Origin: Bacillota bacterium
GTDB taxonomy: Bacteria > Bacillota > Desulfotomaculia > Desulfotomaculales > Ammonificaceae
DNA length: 35,931 nucleotides
Assembly (NCBI GenBank): GCA_040755295.1
Contig: JBFMBK010000007.1
Span: 1-35,931, forward strand
Reading direction: 5' to 3'
A program made the position numbers and the translations under genes. The notes below the pieces were generated by a model, which was not told where the DNA came from, did not search any database, and worked only from the letters and a program-made list of their open reading frames with translations. Below are positions 1 to 7,471 of this stretch, in pieces (within the stretch, counting starts at the first letter, position 1; each line of letters starts with the position of its first letter).

Positions 1-31
1 CCGCCTCTATTCCTAAGCGCCCGCCATACCA

Positions 32-469
32 TCATTGACTCGTCAATGTTCCGGACCCTGCAGTACTCCATCCATCTTGGTCATTGTTTTTCCACACTAC
101 AAGGTAGTAATCATCGGCTATAATGGTGCCACCATTCTGAGAGTAGTATTTCTGCTGATACAAGGTTGTATATGGAGTAACGGTAATTGAGCAAATTTTG
201 TTATCAATTACAGTGTCAACTCTCCATACCTCAATAGTTATATCATGCGGAGTTGCACTAGCCCCACCTGTCTTGTAGTACTCCCATAGACTTCCTGAAT
301 TGGTCAGAGTGCCAGCTGTTAAGCTGTGCACAATTCCATTGTCTTTCCCATTGACGTAGTAGCCATCCCAGGGCATGTCCCAAGCGTAATTCGAACTATT
401 GGCAAGCGCAGGAAGTGCCATGATCAGGAGCCACACGATTGCTATGCTTATGCGGATAATCTTTTTCAT
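32..469 (-). CDS. Small exported protein of unknown function
   Basis: A 145-residue protein. The N-terminus is a clear signal peptide: MKKIIR, a hydrophobic stretch of about 14 residues (ISIAIVWLLIMALP), then an ALA-N cleavage site near residue 23. The mature part is rich in Tyr, Thr, Ser, Gly and Trp, has a single cysteine and no repeats, and looks like a beta-rich extracellular domain. I do not recognise a family. The start is supported by AAAGAGGAG about nine bases upstream. A 20-codon open frame ends five bases before this start, which suggests translational coupling. The region is AT-richer than the rest of the window, so the gene may be accessory. It ends 31 bases from the window edge, so nothing can be said about its downstream neighbour. 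Confidence 0.75.
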   Translation of the reverse strand: MKKIIRISIAIVWLLIMALPALANSSNYAWDMPWDGYYVNGKDNGIVHSLTAGTLTNSGSLWEYYKTGGASATPHDITIEVWRVDTVIDNKICSITVTPYTTLYQQKYYSQNGGTIIADDYYLVVWKNNDQDGWSTAGSGTLTSQ

Positions 470-474
470 AATGA

Positions 475-537
475 TTACTCACTCCTCTTTCTTATAAAAA
501 ATTTTTTTTGAACGTTTCCCCTCAGAGCCTCCAGCAT
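475..537 (-). CDS. Candidate 20-residue leader peptide
   Basis: ATG to TAA frame encoding a basic peptide (MLEALRGNVQKKFFIRKRSE) with a very strong ribosome site, AGGGAGGTGA, six bases from GGAGG to the ATG. Its stop lies five bases before the start of the exported-protein gene. The good ribosome site and tight spacing argue that it is translated and couples or regulates the next gene. No homology is known to me, and chance cannot be excluded for such a short frame. Confidence 0.4.
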   Translation of the reverse strand: MLEALRGNVQKKFFIRKRSE

Positions 538-725
538 TTATCACCTCCCTTTCCCGTGCACCACTATCTCCGCATGAGGAAGTCATCAAATATCAACTCT
601 TTCTCACCTCCCATACTCTTACCGCATATCTTGACAAGGAACCATTTTTAAGCTCCTACTTATATAACGCACAAGGGAGGGGTTTGGATTAATTTTCTTT
701 AAAAAAATTTTCCTAAAACAACAAT
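538..725 (-). other. Leader region with two further SD-led mini-ORFs
   Basis: No conventional gene. On the minus strand there are an 8-codon frame at 645-619 (ATG, preceded by AGGAG) and a 10-codon frame at 596-564 (TTG, preceded by GGGAGGTGAG). The two GGGAGGTGA blocks, before 596 and before 537, are near-identical direct repeats. The stretch reads like a long 5' leader for the exported-protein gene. I could not identify a convincing -35/-10 pair. Confidence 0.35.
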
Positions 726-761
726 AGCCCCTGATTGCGCTCGCCGGCGTGACCAGGGGCT
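726..761 (-). terminator. Stem-loop terminator downstream of the DUF4367 remnant
   Basis: AGCCCCTG (726-733) pairs with CAGGGGCT (754-761); the loop itself contains the small palindrome CGCCGGCG. Read on the minus strand, the stem is followed by a T-rich tail (ATTGTTGTTTT), as expected for termination of the minus-strand frame that stops at 840. Confidence 0.6.
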
Positions 762-839
762 TATTAAGCCGATGAAAAGGTAATCCCTTAGTTCTTTTGC
801 TAATATAATAAGGGAAGCATCATTTTTTAAATTGAAATC

Positions 840-1160
840 CTATATTTCTTTCATTGATTCCGCCATCTTGAGCGCTTTCTCCGGTAACATGCAGCCGGAA
901 ATTCTGTAGAACACTTCTCCCTGATTCCAGGACAGACTGAGCCAGCCGTCTTTTTTTCGTTCAACCAGCATTCCCTGTGCGTCACAAACCTTCAGCTCTG
1001 TTTTTTTGTAATCACCCGGATCAAACGCCTGGTCAACGTCCGGAGTTTCGGAACCCCACTGCTCAACGGTAATAAACTTCCCGTTGGCTTCGTAACGGCT
1101 GGTTATTCTTACGAGAGAACCGGATGCCTCTTCGCCGGTATGTCCTACCAGCCTGGAATG
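840..1160 (-). pseudogene. 3' remnant of a DUF4367-type protein gene
   Basis: An open minus-strand frame of 106 codons with no credible start. The translation has ordered protein character: ITSRYEANGKFITVEQWG near the beginning, then ELKVCDAQGMLVERKKDGW, then LSWNQGEVFYRISGCMLPEK and ALKMAESMKEI at the end. The W-x-x-G-x-x-Y-x-I-x-G pattern followed by an acidic/Lys helix with 'kmAeSm' is how C-terminal DUF4367 domains of Firmicute anti-sigma-like or exported proteins end. The frame is cut by a TGA inside a 25-base TGTCA...TGACA element at 1159-1183. A full protein would need its signal or membrane part upstream, and that part is not there. I read it as a truncated gene whose own terminator (726-761) survives. 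The family call is from pattern memory. Confidence 0.6.
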
Positions 1161-1183
1161 TCAAGGGGACGGTTCTTCTGACA
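1159..1183. repeat. Short palindromic element, TGTCA...TGACA
   Basis: Twenty-five bases with 5-bp inverted ends (TGTCA / TGACA) around a GGGGACGGTTCTTC core. Words of the GGGACGGTTCT type are common as dispersed extragenic elements in Desulfotomaculum-like genomes and, as I recall, are often found near Y1/REP-associated transposases. It lies at the exact point where the DUF4367 frame is lost. Only one clear copy is in this window, so repeat status is inferred. Confidence 0.45.
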
Positions 1184-1821
1184 ACATTTGATAATGGATA
1201 CTACAGCCGCTGCCGGTTGTATGCAAGGAACGCTCTGCGGGAGGGACGCCCACGCCGACACGGCGAAGGTTCGGCTAAGCAGACAGGCGCGCGCATCGTG
1301 CCGAAGTTACAGTAAGTTTAAAGTAGGATAGTTAAGCGAGTTTTTGTTACCAACCAGGCAGCAGTAAAGGCTGACGTCAGGCTCTATAAGTGCGCCGTTG
1401 TTTGCTCCGAAACAAGCCGATGTCGCGTCGTCCCGGAGCACAGCGTCTCCGGCATACACCCGGCAGGCAAATCTTATCGTTTCGCTTCAAGCTTCTTGTC
1501 CTTTCTAAGAATCCTCGGATAATTCAGTGAGTGTCCTAAGTCACTGTCATCTTCAGAACACGGTTGTATAACACCACCGCAGGCAGACCCTATAAGCTTC
1601 CGCACTTTTCCCGCCACGTATTAATGTACTGGGATGGCCGCCGACTCCCAATACTACGGTTTACGGTGTCAAGGCCGGCTGAAAAGTTCCGTTTTTTACT
1701 GATAAAATGTCCACATCCCCAACAGGGTCGCGTTGCCGAAAACACCTTCCTTGTAGGCGGCCCCGTTGACAGGTCTTCTTTTCGTTCGGATGGTTGTATA
1801 TGGCTCAGTCAGGTTCAGCCG
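1184..1821. other. Gene-free stretch, possibly decayed coding DNA
   Basis: No frame here has an acceptable ribosome site or family signature. On the minus strand, an open stretch of about 55 codons around 1310-1490 (containing GDAVLRDDATSACFGANNG) has a protein-like look but no start and no family I know. Other open frames overlap it in both directions and are probably chance. I see no tRNA, terminator or direct-repeat array. Confidence 0.35.
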
Positions 1822-1851
1822 TTGACAGTTTGATTATTGTCTTTCTATAAT
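1822..1851 (+). promoter_or_regulatory. SigA-type promoter of the CooT gene
   Basis: TTGACA at 1822-1827 and TATAAT at 1846-1851 with an 18-base spacer: consensus hexamers on both sides. The predicted start of transcription near 1858 gives a leader of roughly 75 bases before the CooT-like gene at 1932. Confidence 0.75.
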
Positions 1852-1931
1852 TTAAGGGTAACGGTTTTGATCTTTCGTTCCATCTATTTAAAAGAGCCGC
1901 CCGTCAAGGGTGTGCCAAGGAGTGGTCGGAA

Positions 1932-2120
1932 ATGTGCGAGGCTAATGCCTATCTCCGCCAGGGAGAGAATGACGAACTGGTGCTGGAAATGGTCGACAAG
2001 GTGGTTCCGTTTGAGGACGGGTTAATGCTTGAGGATATTTACGGGCGGAGGAAAATCGTCAAAGCCAGGATCAAGGAACTGGCCCTGGTTGATCACAAGA
2101 TAATCTTGGAGCGGGAATAA
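1932..2120 (+). CDS. CooT-family nickel-binding protein
   Basis: A 62-residue protein beginning MCEANAYL, the hallmark of the CooT family. In that family a single cysteine directly after the initiator methionine is the nickel ligand of a small homodimeric chaperone first described from carbon monoxide dehydrogenase maturation. The rest (VDKVVPFEDGLMLEDIYG, then a basic segment KIVKARIKEL) forms a small beta-barrel-like fold by family analogy. The start is set by AAGGAG eight bases upstream and by the conserved MC-E. No CODH, hydrogenase or urease gene is nearby, so its client enzyme is not visible here. It stands alone between a consensus promoter (1822-1851) and a strong terminator (2142-2165). 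Confidence 0.85.
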   Translation: MCEANAYLRQGENDELVLEMVDKVVPFEDGLMLEDIYGRRKIVKARIKELALVDHKIILERE

Positions 2121-2141
2121 ACCGTGCAACAACAGGCATGG

Positions 2142-2165
2142 AGCCCGGCAGCGGGCTTTTCTTTT
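2142..2165 (+). terminator. Rho-independent terminator after the CooT gene
   Basis: AGCCCG, loop GCAG, CGGGCT, then TTTTCTTTTT. A compact GC stem with a T-run 22 bases after the stop codon. Confidence 0.85.
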
Positions 2166-2258
2166 TAAGAACTATTCAGGTAATTTTGTAGGGCGCGGCG
2201 TTAGGTTATGGTTGAATAGTATAGTTTCTTATAGCTTGTTTCCGGGGTGGGAGATAGG

Positions 2259-2876
2259 GTGTCAAAGAGACTGAATGAAGGACTGCAGTTAACCTTTGAG
2301 GACCTTGCCGGACCGCAGACGCTTGAAGAGTTAAAGAACAGCATCAACGACTGCCGGAAGTGCGGTCTTTGGGAGGGCAGGACCAATGTGGTTTTCGGTG
2401 ACGGGAACCCTTACGCGCTGGTGATGCTTGTGGGAGAAGGGCCGGGGGCCGATGAAGACCGTCTCGGCAGGCCGTTTGTGGGGGCGGCGGGCAAGCTTCT
2501 GGACCGGATCCTCGAAGCCTGCGGGATAACGCGGGAAGAGGTTTACATAGGCAACATTGTAAAGTGCCGGCCTCCCGGAAACCGCGTACCGCTCAGAGAA
2601 GAGGCGGAAGCGTGCCTGACCTTTCTACAGCAGCAGATCGGACTTATCAAGCCGAGGATCATCGTGCTGCTGGGCTCAACGGCCCTTCAGAACCTGATTA
2701 GTCCGGACGCCAGGATTACCAGGGTGCGCGGTCAGTGGCTGGGTCCGATTTACGGCGCCAGGGTGATGCCCACCTACCATCCGGCGGCGTTACTGCGCGA
2801 TCCGGGTAAGAAACGGGAAGTTTGGGAGGATTTCCAAAAGATTCGGGACGAGTATAACGCCTTGAAGAACGGCTGA
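2259..2876 (+). CDS. Family 4 uracil-DNA glycosylase (4Fe-4S)
   Basis: About 205 residues, typical of type 4 UDGs, which excise uracil arising from cytosine deamination and carry an iron-sulfur cluster. Visible signatures are the N-terminal Cys pair CRKCGLW, motif 1 [29 protein letters not shown] with a further cluster cysteine, the central strand [10 protein letters not shown] and motif 3 [11 protein letters not shown]. The Cys pattern (C-x2-C near residue 31, KC after GNIV, AC-L later) matches four cluster ligands. GTG at 2259 is preferred over GTG at 2247 because GGGGTGGGAG lies directly before it at usable spacing; the upstream choice adds four residues. The neighbouring excision-repair genes uvrBAC are some 5 kb downstream, but nothing shows co-transcription. 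Confidence 0.92.
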   Translation: MSKRLNEGLQLTFEDLAGPQTLEELKNSINDCRKCGLWEGRTNVVFGDGNPYALVMLVGEGPGADEDRLGRPFVGAAGKLLDRILEACGITREEVYIGNIVKCRPPGNRVPLREEAEACLTFLQQQIGLIKPRIIVLLGSTALQNLISPDARITRVRGQWLGPIYGARVMPTYHPAALLRDPGKKREVWEDFQKIRDEYNALKNG

Positions 2877-2957
2877 CCTGCTTCCGGGCTTTATTGTTGC
2901 GTGACCGGGCAGGTGCGTAGTAGAATTATCGAACGATGTTGTCCGCTTTAGGTTCAG

Positions 2958-3170
2958 TCACCATGCCGTGATTCCGTCCCGGCGGGCTTGTTGCAGAACC
3001 GCTGTCAGCCGGCTTTCTGCGGCGCTTATATTAAAAACGCTTGTATCCACAAAGTCCTTGTCGCAAAGATCGAACTGCCTGTACCTGATCCTCACGAGCT
3101 CCAGCACCCGATGAAATTCCTCAATCAGGGGTTGTTCCTGTTTCGGACGAATCAGAAAAGGAAACGGCAC
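2958..3170 (-). CDS. DUF2508 (YaaL-like) small protein
   Basis: About 70 residues. The pattern LIEEFHRVLELVRIRYRQFD, then VDTSVFNISAAESRLTAVLQ and QARRDG matches the DUF2508/YaaL family: two predicted helices with a central D-x-x-F/Y-x-I-x-A-x-x-R motif. The function is unknown; in Bacillus the gene sits beside recR and bofA, neither of which is here. The frame stays open to an ATG at 3188, but that ATG overlaps an AAAGGAG that is properly placed eight bases before GTG at 3170, so the GTG is the likelier start. It is convergent with the uracil-DNA glycosylase gene. Confidence 0.65.
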   Translation of the reverse strand: MPFPFLIRPKQEQPLIEEFHRVLELVRIRYRQFDLCDKDFVDTSVFNISAAESRLTAVLQQARRDGITAW

Positions 3171-3188
3171 GTCATAGACTCCTTTCAT

Positions 3189-3640
3189 CCGGTTAATTTA
3201 ACCGTCAAAACGGCGCCGGGGCATACCCGTAGCGCTCACATGGACGGCTGGTAGAATCCTATGCTTGAACCGGAAGAATAAGCCCATATTATTTGTCTTC
3301 ACAATAAAACCTCGCGTCCGGTTCCAGGAGACTGCTGCAAAACGGCGTCTGTCTGTTTCAGAAGTCGGATACAGGATGTCGGAAGTCGGAGTTCTGAAAG
3401 GCATTCACTGTTACGATATCCTCACGTCAAATCTGACATCGACTTCTGACCTCTAATTCAGTACGCTTCGTTCCGGCCTTTGGGAAGTGCGAAGTGTGAG
3501 GTTGGAGATGTGCGAGGTTTGCAGGAATGTGTTCTGTGAATTGCGCCTTCGATTCCCTCTTCGAACCTCTCATATCTCTGCGCACGACAGGGACACTTAT
3601 GGAACCCGAACCTTGACGATTGGCCGGTTATTTGATTAAC
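3189..3640. other. Intergenic spacer with quasi-repeats
   Basis: No gene is supported. It contains word-like repeats (GAAGTCGGATACAGGATGTCGGAAGTCGGA around 3360-3390; GAAGTGCGAAGTGTGAGGTTGGAGATGTGCGAGG around 3484-3517), the same class of filler seen after many genes in this window. A TTGACG at 3613 and TATAAA at 3641 precede the riboswitch, but their 22-base spacing is poor, so the promoter of the trehalose operon is not firmly placed. Confidence 0.5.
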
Positions 3641-3656
3641 TATAAAAGAAGTAAAA

Positions 3657-3865
3657 TATTTATCGCTGAGTTCTCAAAGGAGAAACGGGGGACCCAGGTT
3701 TATGGGGTGAGTCCCAGCACTCAGAAAATAAATATCTTGCTAAAACAATAGAACGCCTTCATTGGGTGTTTGAGCATCTGAGTAAGATGATTCGTTCTGA
3801 GTGCTGGGTAGGGTTAGCTTTCAACCCGAACCCGTCAGCTAACCACGTAAGCGTAGAAGGACTTG
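3657..3865 (+). ncRNA. c-di-AMP riboswitch (ydaO/yuaA class)
   Basis: The core words of the ydaO/yuaA aptamer are all present in order: ATCGCTGAG at 3662, ACGGGGGACCCA at 3684, TGGGGTGAGTCCC at 3702, CCCGAACCCGTCAGCTAACC at 3825-3844 and the closing CGTAAGCG at 3846. CGCT (3664-3667) can pair with AGCG (3850-3853) as P1. Between the two halves sits an extended peripheral arm in which CAGCACTCAGAA (3715-3726) is exactly complementary to TTCTGAGTGCTG (3795-3806). In this class, binding of cyclic di-AMP normally switches the downstream gene off by termination, and a terminator follows at 3903. The downstream genes encode trehalose synthesis and an MscS channel, fitting the known role of c-di-AMP in osmotic homeostasis. 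Confidence 0.93.
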
Positions 3866-3902
3866 TAGAACGCCGGCACGGTGTTTTACCCTTTTATTAT
3901 GT

Positions 3903-3936
3903 ACACCCCAGAGAACTCCGGGGTGTTTGTTATTTT
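3903..3936 (+). terminator. Expression-platform terminator of the riboswitch
   Basis: ACACCCC (3903-3909) pairs with GGGGTGT (3920-3926), followed by TTTGTTATTTT. It lies about 40 bases after the aptamer and 134 bases before the otsAB start, the position expected for ligand-induced termination. GGTGT at 3880-3884 could pair with ACACC of the left arm and act in an antiterminator; that pairing is inference. Confidence 0.82.
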
Positions 3937-4070
3937 CCGGAGGTAACAGTTTCCCCTGCAATATAACAGACGCCATATGAATTTTTCGCTAAGCCGCAAT
4001 TTCAACCGGGCACGGCTTGTAAAGAGGCTTGAGTCCCATCCAGTTGTACGTTGAAAGGAGCGTGACATCT

Positions 4071-6242
4071 ATGGGGAGGTTGATAATCGCTTCCAACAGA
4101 TTGCCTGTTACAGTCAGCAGGAAAAAGGACGGTTATCATTTCCTGTCCAGCATCGGCGGGCTGGCTACGGGGCTCAAGTCTTTTTACGGCGCCCGTGACA
4201 GCATATGGGTAGGGTGGCCCGGAGAGATGCAGGACGATAAAGACAAGGTTTATGTTAAGGAGAAACTTTTAAAGGAGTTCAACTGCCACCCGGTCTTTCT
4301 TTCTTCCCATGATGTCGACGGGTATTACGGCGGTTTCAGCAACAAGACCATCTGGCCGTTGTTTCATTATTTCCCTTCGTACACCGTGTATGAAAAAACT
4401 TACTGGAAGGCTTACGAGCGGGTGAACCGGGTTTTTTGCTCCGAGATCGCAGGCCTGGCAAAACCGGACGATATCATCTGGATTCACGACTACCATTTCA
4501 TGCTACTTCCCGGAATGTTACGGACGGATTTGCCCGGGGCCACAATCGGATTTTTTCTGCATGTACCATTCCCCTCGTTCGAATTATTCCGGCTGTTGCC
4601 CTGGCGCCGGGAGATTCTCACAGGGCTGCTCGGCGCGGACCTTATCGGTTTCCATACCTACGATTACGCGCGGCACTTTCTGAGCAGCGTGCTCCACCTG
4701 CTTGGCTATGACCATAAGATGGGGGAGATCACCACCAGGGACGGTATCGTTAAGGTTGATTCGTTTCCCATGGGAATAGATTACGACCGGTTCTCCGGGG
4801 TGGTAAGCGACGTGAAGGTTCAAAGAGAAGCCAAAGCCCTGAAACAGAGGTTGCGCGGCAGGAAGATTATTCTATCGATAGACCGGTTGGATTATACCAA
4901 GGGTATACCGCAGCGTCTGGAGGCCTTTGATCTTTTTCTTACAAAATATCCTCAGTGGCATGAGAAGGTCACAATGATCCTGGTAACGGCGCCTTCACGG
5001 GTCAGTCTGGACCAGTACCGGCTTTTAAAGAAGCAGGTGGATGAGTTGGTGGGAAACATAAACGGGAAGTATTCCACGGTCGGGTGGGTTCCCATCCAAT
5101 ACCTGAGCCGTACGCTGCCGTTTCAGCCTCTTGCGGCCATGTACGACGTTGCGGACATCGCCCTTATCACACCAGTCCGCGACGGCATGAACCTCATCGC
5201 CAAGGAATACATCGCTACAAAGGTGGACGGAAAAGGGGTCTTAATCATCAGCGAGATGGCGGGGGCGGCAAGCGAATTAGGGGAAGGTATAGTAATAAAC
5301 CCGAACAATAAGGAGGAGGTTGCGGAGGCGCTGAAGGAAGCCCTGGAAATGCCCGAGGAAGAACAGATAGTGCGGAACAGGGTGATGCAGAAGCGTTTGA
5401 AGCGCTGGAACGTGACGCAGTGGGCTGAAAAGTTTATAGAGAAACTGCTTGAAGCGAAGAAGCGTCAGGAAGGGTTTCTGGTGAAGCGGTTGAACCCTGC
5501 GATAAAAGACGGATTAGTGGAAGAGTACGCAAAGGCCGATCGCCGCCTGATCTTCCTCGATTATGACGGGACGATTGTTCCGTTTTTCGACAGGCCTGAA
5601 GACGCAAAGCCGGATAACGAGATTCTAAGCCTCCTCAACGAAATCGCCTACATTTCACAAAATGAATTGGTTATCATCAGCGGACGCGGTAAGGATACCC
5701 TTGATCAATGGTTCGGTGATCTGCGGGCGAGCCTGATCGCTGAACACGGTTTGTGGATAAAAGAAAGAGGTAAAGAATGGGGAATGACCGAGTCCCTGAC
5801 CGGTGAATGGAAGAAAGGGATGCGTCCAATATTCGATCTGTACGCGGACAGAACACCCGGGTCCTTTGTCGAAGAAAAAGACTTTTCCCTGGTGTTTCAT
5901 TACCGGAAGGCCGAGCCGGAGTTGGGCGTGCTGAGGGCCGGGGAGTTGATGAACAACATCGCCGACCGCACAGCAAATTCGCAGCTTCAGGTGTTGCAAG
6001 GCAATAAAGTGGTCGAAGTTAAAAGCAGAGGGACAAACAAAGGGAAGGCGGCTTTGCGCTGGCTCGCAAAAGGCGGCTGGGATTTCATTTTGGCTGCGGG
6101 CGATGACTGGACGGACGAGTATATTTTCGCTGTTCTCCCCGAGACGGCTTACTCCATTAAGGTGGGGTTGGTCCCGTCACAGTCAAGGTTTAACGTCTCG
6201 TCGATCCAAGAGGTGCGATCGGTATTGAGGGAATTGGTATAA
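4071..6242 (+). CDS. otsAB: Fused trehalose-6-phosphate synthase/phosphatase
   Basis: A 723-residue bifunctional enzyme making trehalose from UDP- or GDP-glucose and glucose-6-phosphate. Residues 1-470 are OtsA (GT20): LIIASNRLPVTV, SSIGGLATGL, the GWPG loop, WIHDYHFMLLPGMLR near 137, HVPFPSFELFR, GFHTYDYARHF, IDRLDYTKGI near 272, and VRDGMNLIAKEYIA. Residues 490-723 are OtsB (HAD): LIFLDYDGTIVPF with both catalytic Asp, VIISGRGKDTL, and AGDDWTDEYIF near 676. Separate otsA and otsB genes are common in bacteria; this fusion gives coupled conversion. ATG at 4071 has AAAGGAG ten bases upstream and fits the OtsA N-terminus; an in-frame ATG at 4029 lacks a ribosome site. The gene follows a c-di-AMP riboswitch and precedes an MscS channel by 36 bases, so trehalose probably serves as an osmolyte here. 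Confidence 0.95.
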   Translation: MGRLIIASNRLPVTVSRKKDGYHFLSSIGGLATGLKSFYGARDSIWVGWPGEMQDDKDKVYVKEKLLKEFNCHPVFLSSHDVDGYYGGFSNKTIWPLFHYFPSYTVYEKTYWKAYERVNRVFCSEIAGLAKPDDIIWIHDYHFMLLPGMLRTDLPGATIGFFLHVPFPSFELFRLLPWRREILTGLLGADLIGFHTYDYARHFLSSVLHLLGYDHKMGEITTRDGIVKVDSFPMGIDYDRFSGVVSDVKVQREAKALKQRLRGRKIILSIDRLDYTKGIPQRLEAFDLFLTKYPQWHEKVTMILVTAPSRVSLDQYRLLKKQVDELVGNINGKYSTVGWVPIQYLSRTLPFQPLAAMYDVADIALITPVRDGMNLIAKEYIATKVDGKGVLIISEMAGAASELGEGIVINPNNKEEVAEALKEALEMPEEEQIVRNRVMQKRLKRWNVTQWAEKFIEKLLEAKKRQEGFLVKRLNPAIKDGLVEEYAKADRRLIFLDYDGTIVPFFDRPEDAKPDNEILSLLNEIAYISQNELVIISGRGKDTLDQWFGDLRASLIAEHGLWIKERGKEWGMTESLTGEWKKGMRPIFDLYADRTPGSFVEEKDFSLVFHYRKAEPELGVLRAGELMNNIADRTANSQLQVLQGNKVVEVKSRGTNKGKAALRWLAKGGWDFILAAGDDWTDEYIFAVLPETAYSIKVGLVPSQSRFNVSSIQEVRSVLRELV

Positions 6243-6278
6243 TACCCGCAGTCATAAATCGTTCACACGGAGGTTGTT

Positions 6279-7361
6279 ATGTCTTTTGATCTTCCATACG
6301 CAGCAATGTTGATACCCGTATTTTTTGTTTTGGGAGGACTCCTTGCCGGCATAGTCATAGAAAAGGTGGTTATAGCCGGCATCCACAGGATGGCCAGGAA
6401 GACCAAGTGGCAGGGTGATGATATTATTATTGGCTCCTTTTATCGAATCATAATATTCTGGGGTTTTCTGGCCGGCGTTTACGGGGCGGTCCTTACTGTT
6501 TCCCCGGCGCCGAGCATCCAGAGATTGCTTGACAAGATGCTTCTGGTGATCGCCATTCTATCCGTTACCTTGTTTTTTATGAGGCTCGCGGAAAGCTTTA
6601 TCAACCTGTACGCCGAAAGAGCCAAAGGTGTTTTACCTTCCACAACGTTGTTCGTAAATATCGCCAGGGCTTTCATTTTAATCATCGGACTGCTTGTCAC
6701 GTTACAAGCGCTGGGTATTCCAATAATGCCGATCTTGACGGCTCTCGGTGTAGGGGGTCTTGCGGTTGCGCTCGCGCTCCAGGACACGCTCTCCAATTTG
6801 TTTTCCGGGGTGCAGGTGATCGTTTCGAGACAGGTAAGACCGGGGGATTATGTGAGGCTCAACAGCGGCGAGGAGGGTTACGTAACGGATATTAACTGGC
6901 GCAACACCGCCATTCAGTCCTTGGCCGGAAACACATACGTCATTCCCAATGCCAAACTGGCCTCGGCCATAGTCACCAACTACAACCTTCCGGAACCGGA
7001 GATGTCGATGCTGGTCCAGGTCGGGGTAAGTTACGACAGCGACCTGGACAAGGTCGAGAGGGTGACCGTTGAGGTGGCAAAGCGACTGCTTTCGGAAATG
7101 CCGGGCGGCGTTCCCGAGGTCGAACCTTTTATCAGATACCACACCTTCGGCGACTTCAGTATTAATTTTTCCGTCATACTAAGGGTAAAAGAGTTTGTTG
7201 AACAGTATCCCGTGAAGCACGAGTTTATTAAACGGCTGCATCGACGGTATGCCCAGGAAGGGATTGAAATCCCGTTCCCGATCAGGACGATTCACCTGGA
7301 AAATGCGGAATGCGAAAATAATCAACCGCCAAGACACCAAGGGGAACAAAATGAGGAATGA
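6279..7361 (+). CDS. MscS-family mechanosensitive channel
   Basis: A 360-residue membrane channel that releases solutes on hypo-osmotic shock. The N-terminal third has about four hydrophobic segments (residues 8-28, 46-68, 85-105, 118-140), followed by the pore-lining TM3 region GVGGLAVALALQDTLSNLF near residue 157 and the beta domain QVRPGDYVRLNSGEEGYVTD with INWRNTAIQ and VIPNAKLAS, all standard for MscS. The start has CGGAGG seven bases upstream. It is 36 bases after otsAB with no terminator between, so it should share the riboswitch-controlled transcript. The last 20 or so codons run into a CGCCAAGACACCAAGG spacer repeat, giving a low-complexity tail (NNQPPRHQGEQNEE) that is unlikely to be part of the conserved fold. 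Confidence 0.93.
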   Translation: MSFDLPYAAMLIPVFFVLGGLLAGIVIEKVVIAGIHRMARKTKWQGDDIIIGSFYRIIIFWGFLAGVYGAVLTVSPAPSIQRLLDKMLLVIAILSVTLFFMRLAESFINLYAERAKGVLPSTTLFVNIARAFILIIGLLVTLQALGIPIMPILTALGVGGLAVALALQDTLSNLFSGVQVIVSRQVRPGDYVRLNSGEEGYVTDINWRNTAIQSLAGNTYVIPNAKLASAIVTNYNLPEPEMSMLVQVGVSYDSDLDKVERVTVEVAKRLLSEMPGGVPEVEPFIRYHTFGDFSINFSVILRVKEFVEQYPVKHEFIKRLHRRYAQEGIEIPFPIRTIHLENAECENNQPPRHQGEQNEE

Positions 7362-7471
7362 TGAATACGAAATGCGGAATCGAAATGTAAATCAATATTG
7401 CATTTGAGCCTTTTTTTCACGTTGAACGTTGAACGGGCCTGAAGAGCTACCTCAGTATAAGGTTGAACTAC

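Noticed and set aside
1564-1833. Open plus-strand frame of 89 codons
   Set aside because: No ribosome site, no family pattern, and it overlaps the promoter of the CooT gene; probably chance.
1837-2025. 62-codon plus-strand frame overlapping the CooT gene
   Set aside because: It starts inside the -10 region of the CooT promoter and runs out of frame over the conserved MCEANAYL start; the CooT frame explains the region.
3265-3456. Open frames on both strands around 3200-3460
   Set aside because: Their content (TSDILYPTSE on one strand, SVSEVGYRMSEVG on the other) is the translation of the GAAGTCGGA filler words, not a protein.
3586-3612. Second copy of the TGTCA...TGACA element
   Set aside because: Only GACAGGGACAC is reminiscent; there are no matching inverted ends, so it is not counted as a copy.
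3766-3966. 66-codon plus-strand frame
   Set aside because: It lies across the c-di-AMP aptamer and its terminator; the RNA structure explains the sequence.
5655-5999. Long minus-strand frames inside otsAB
   Set aside because: Antisense shadows of a highly conserved coding region with no ribosome sites; the same applies to minus-strand frames within uvrA, uvrB, uvrC, the debranching gene and pgk.
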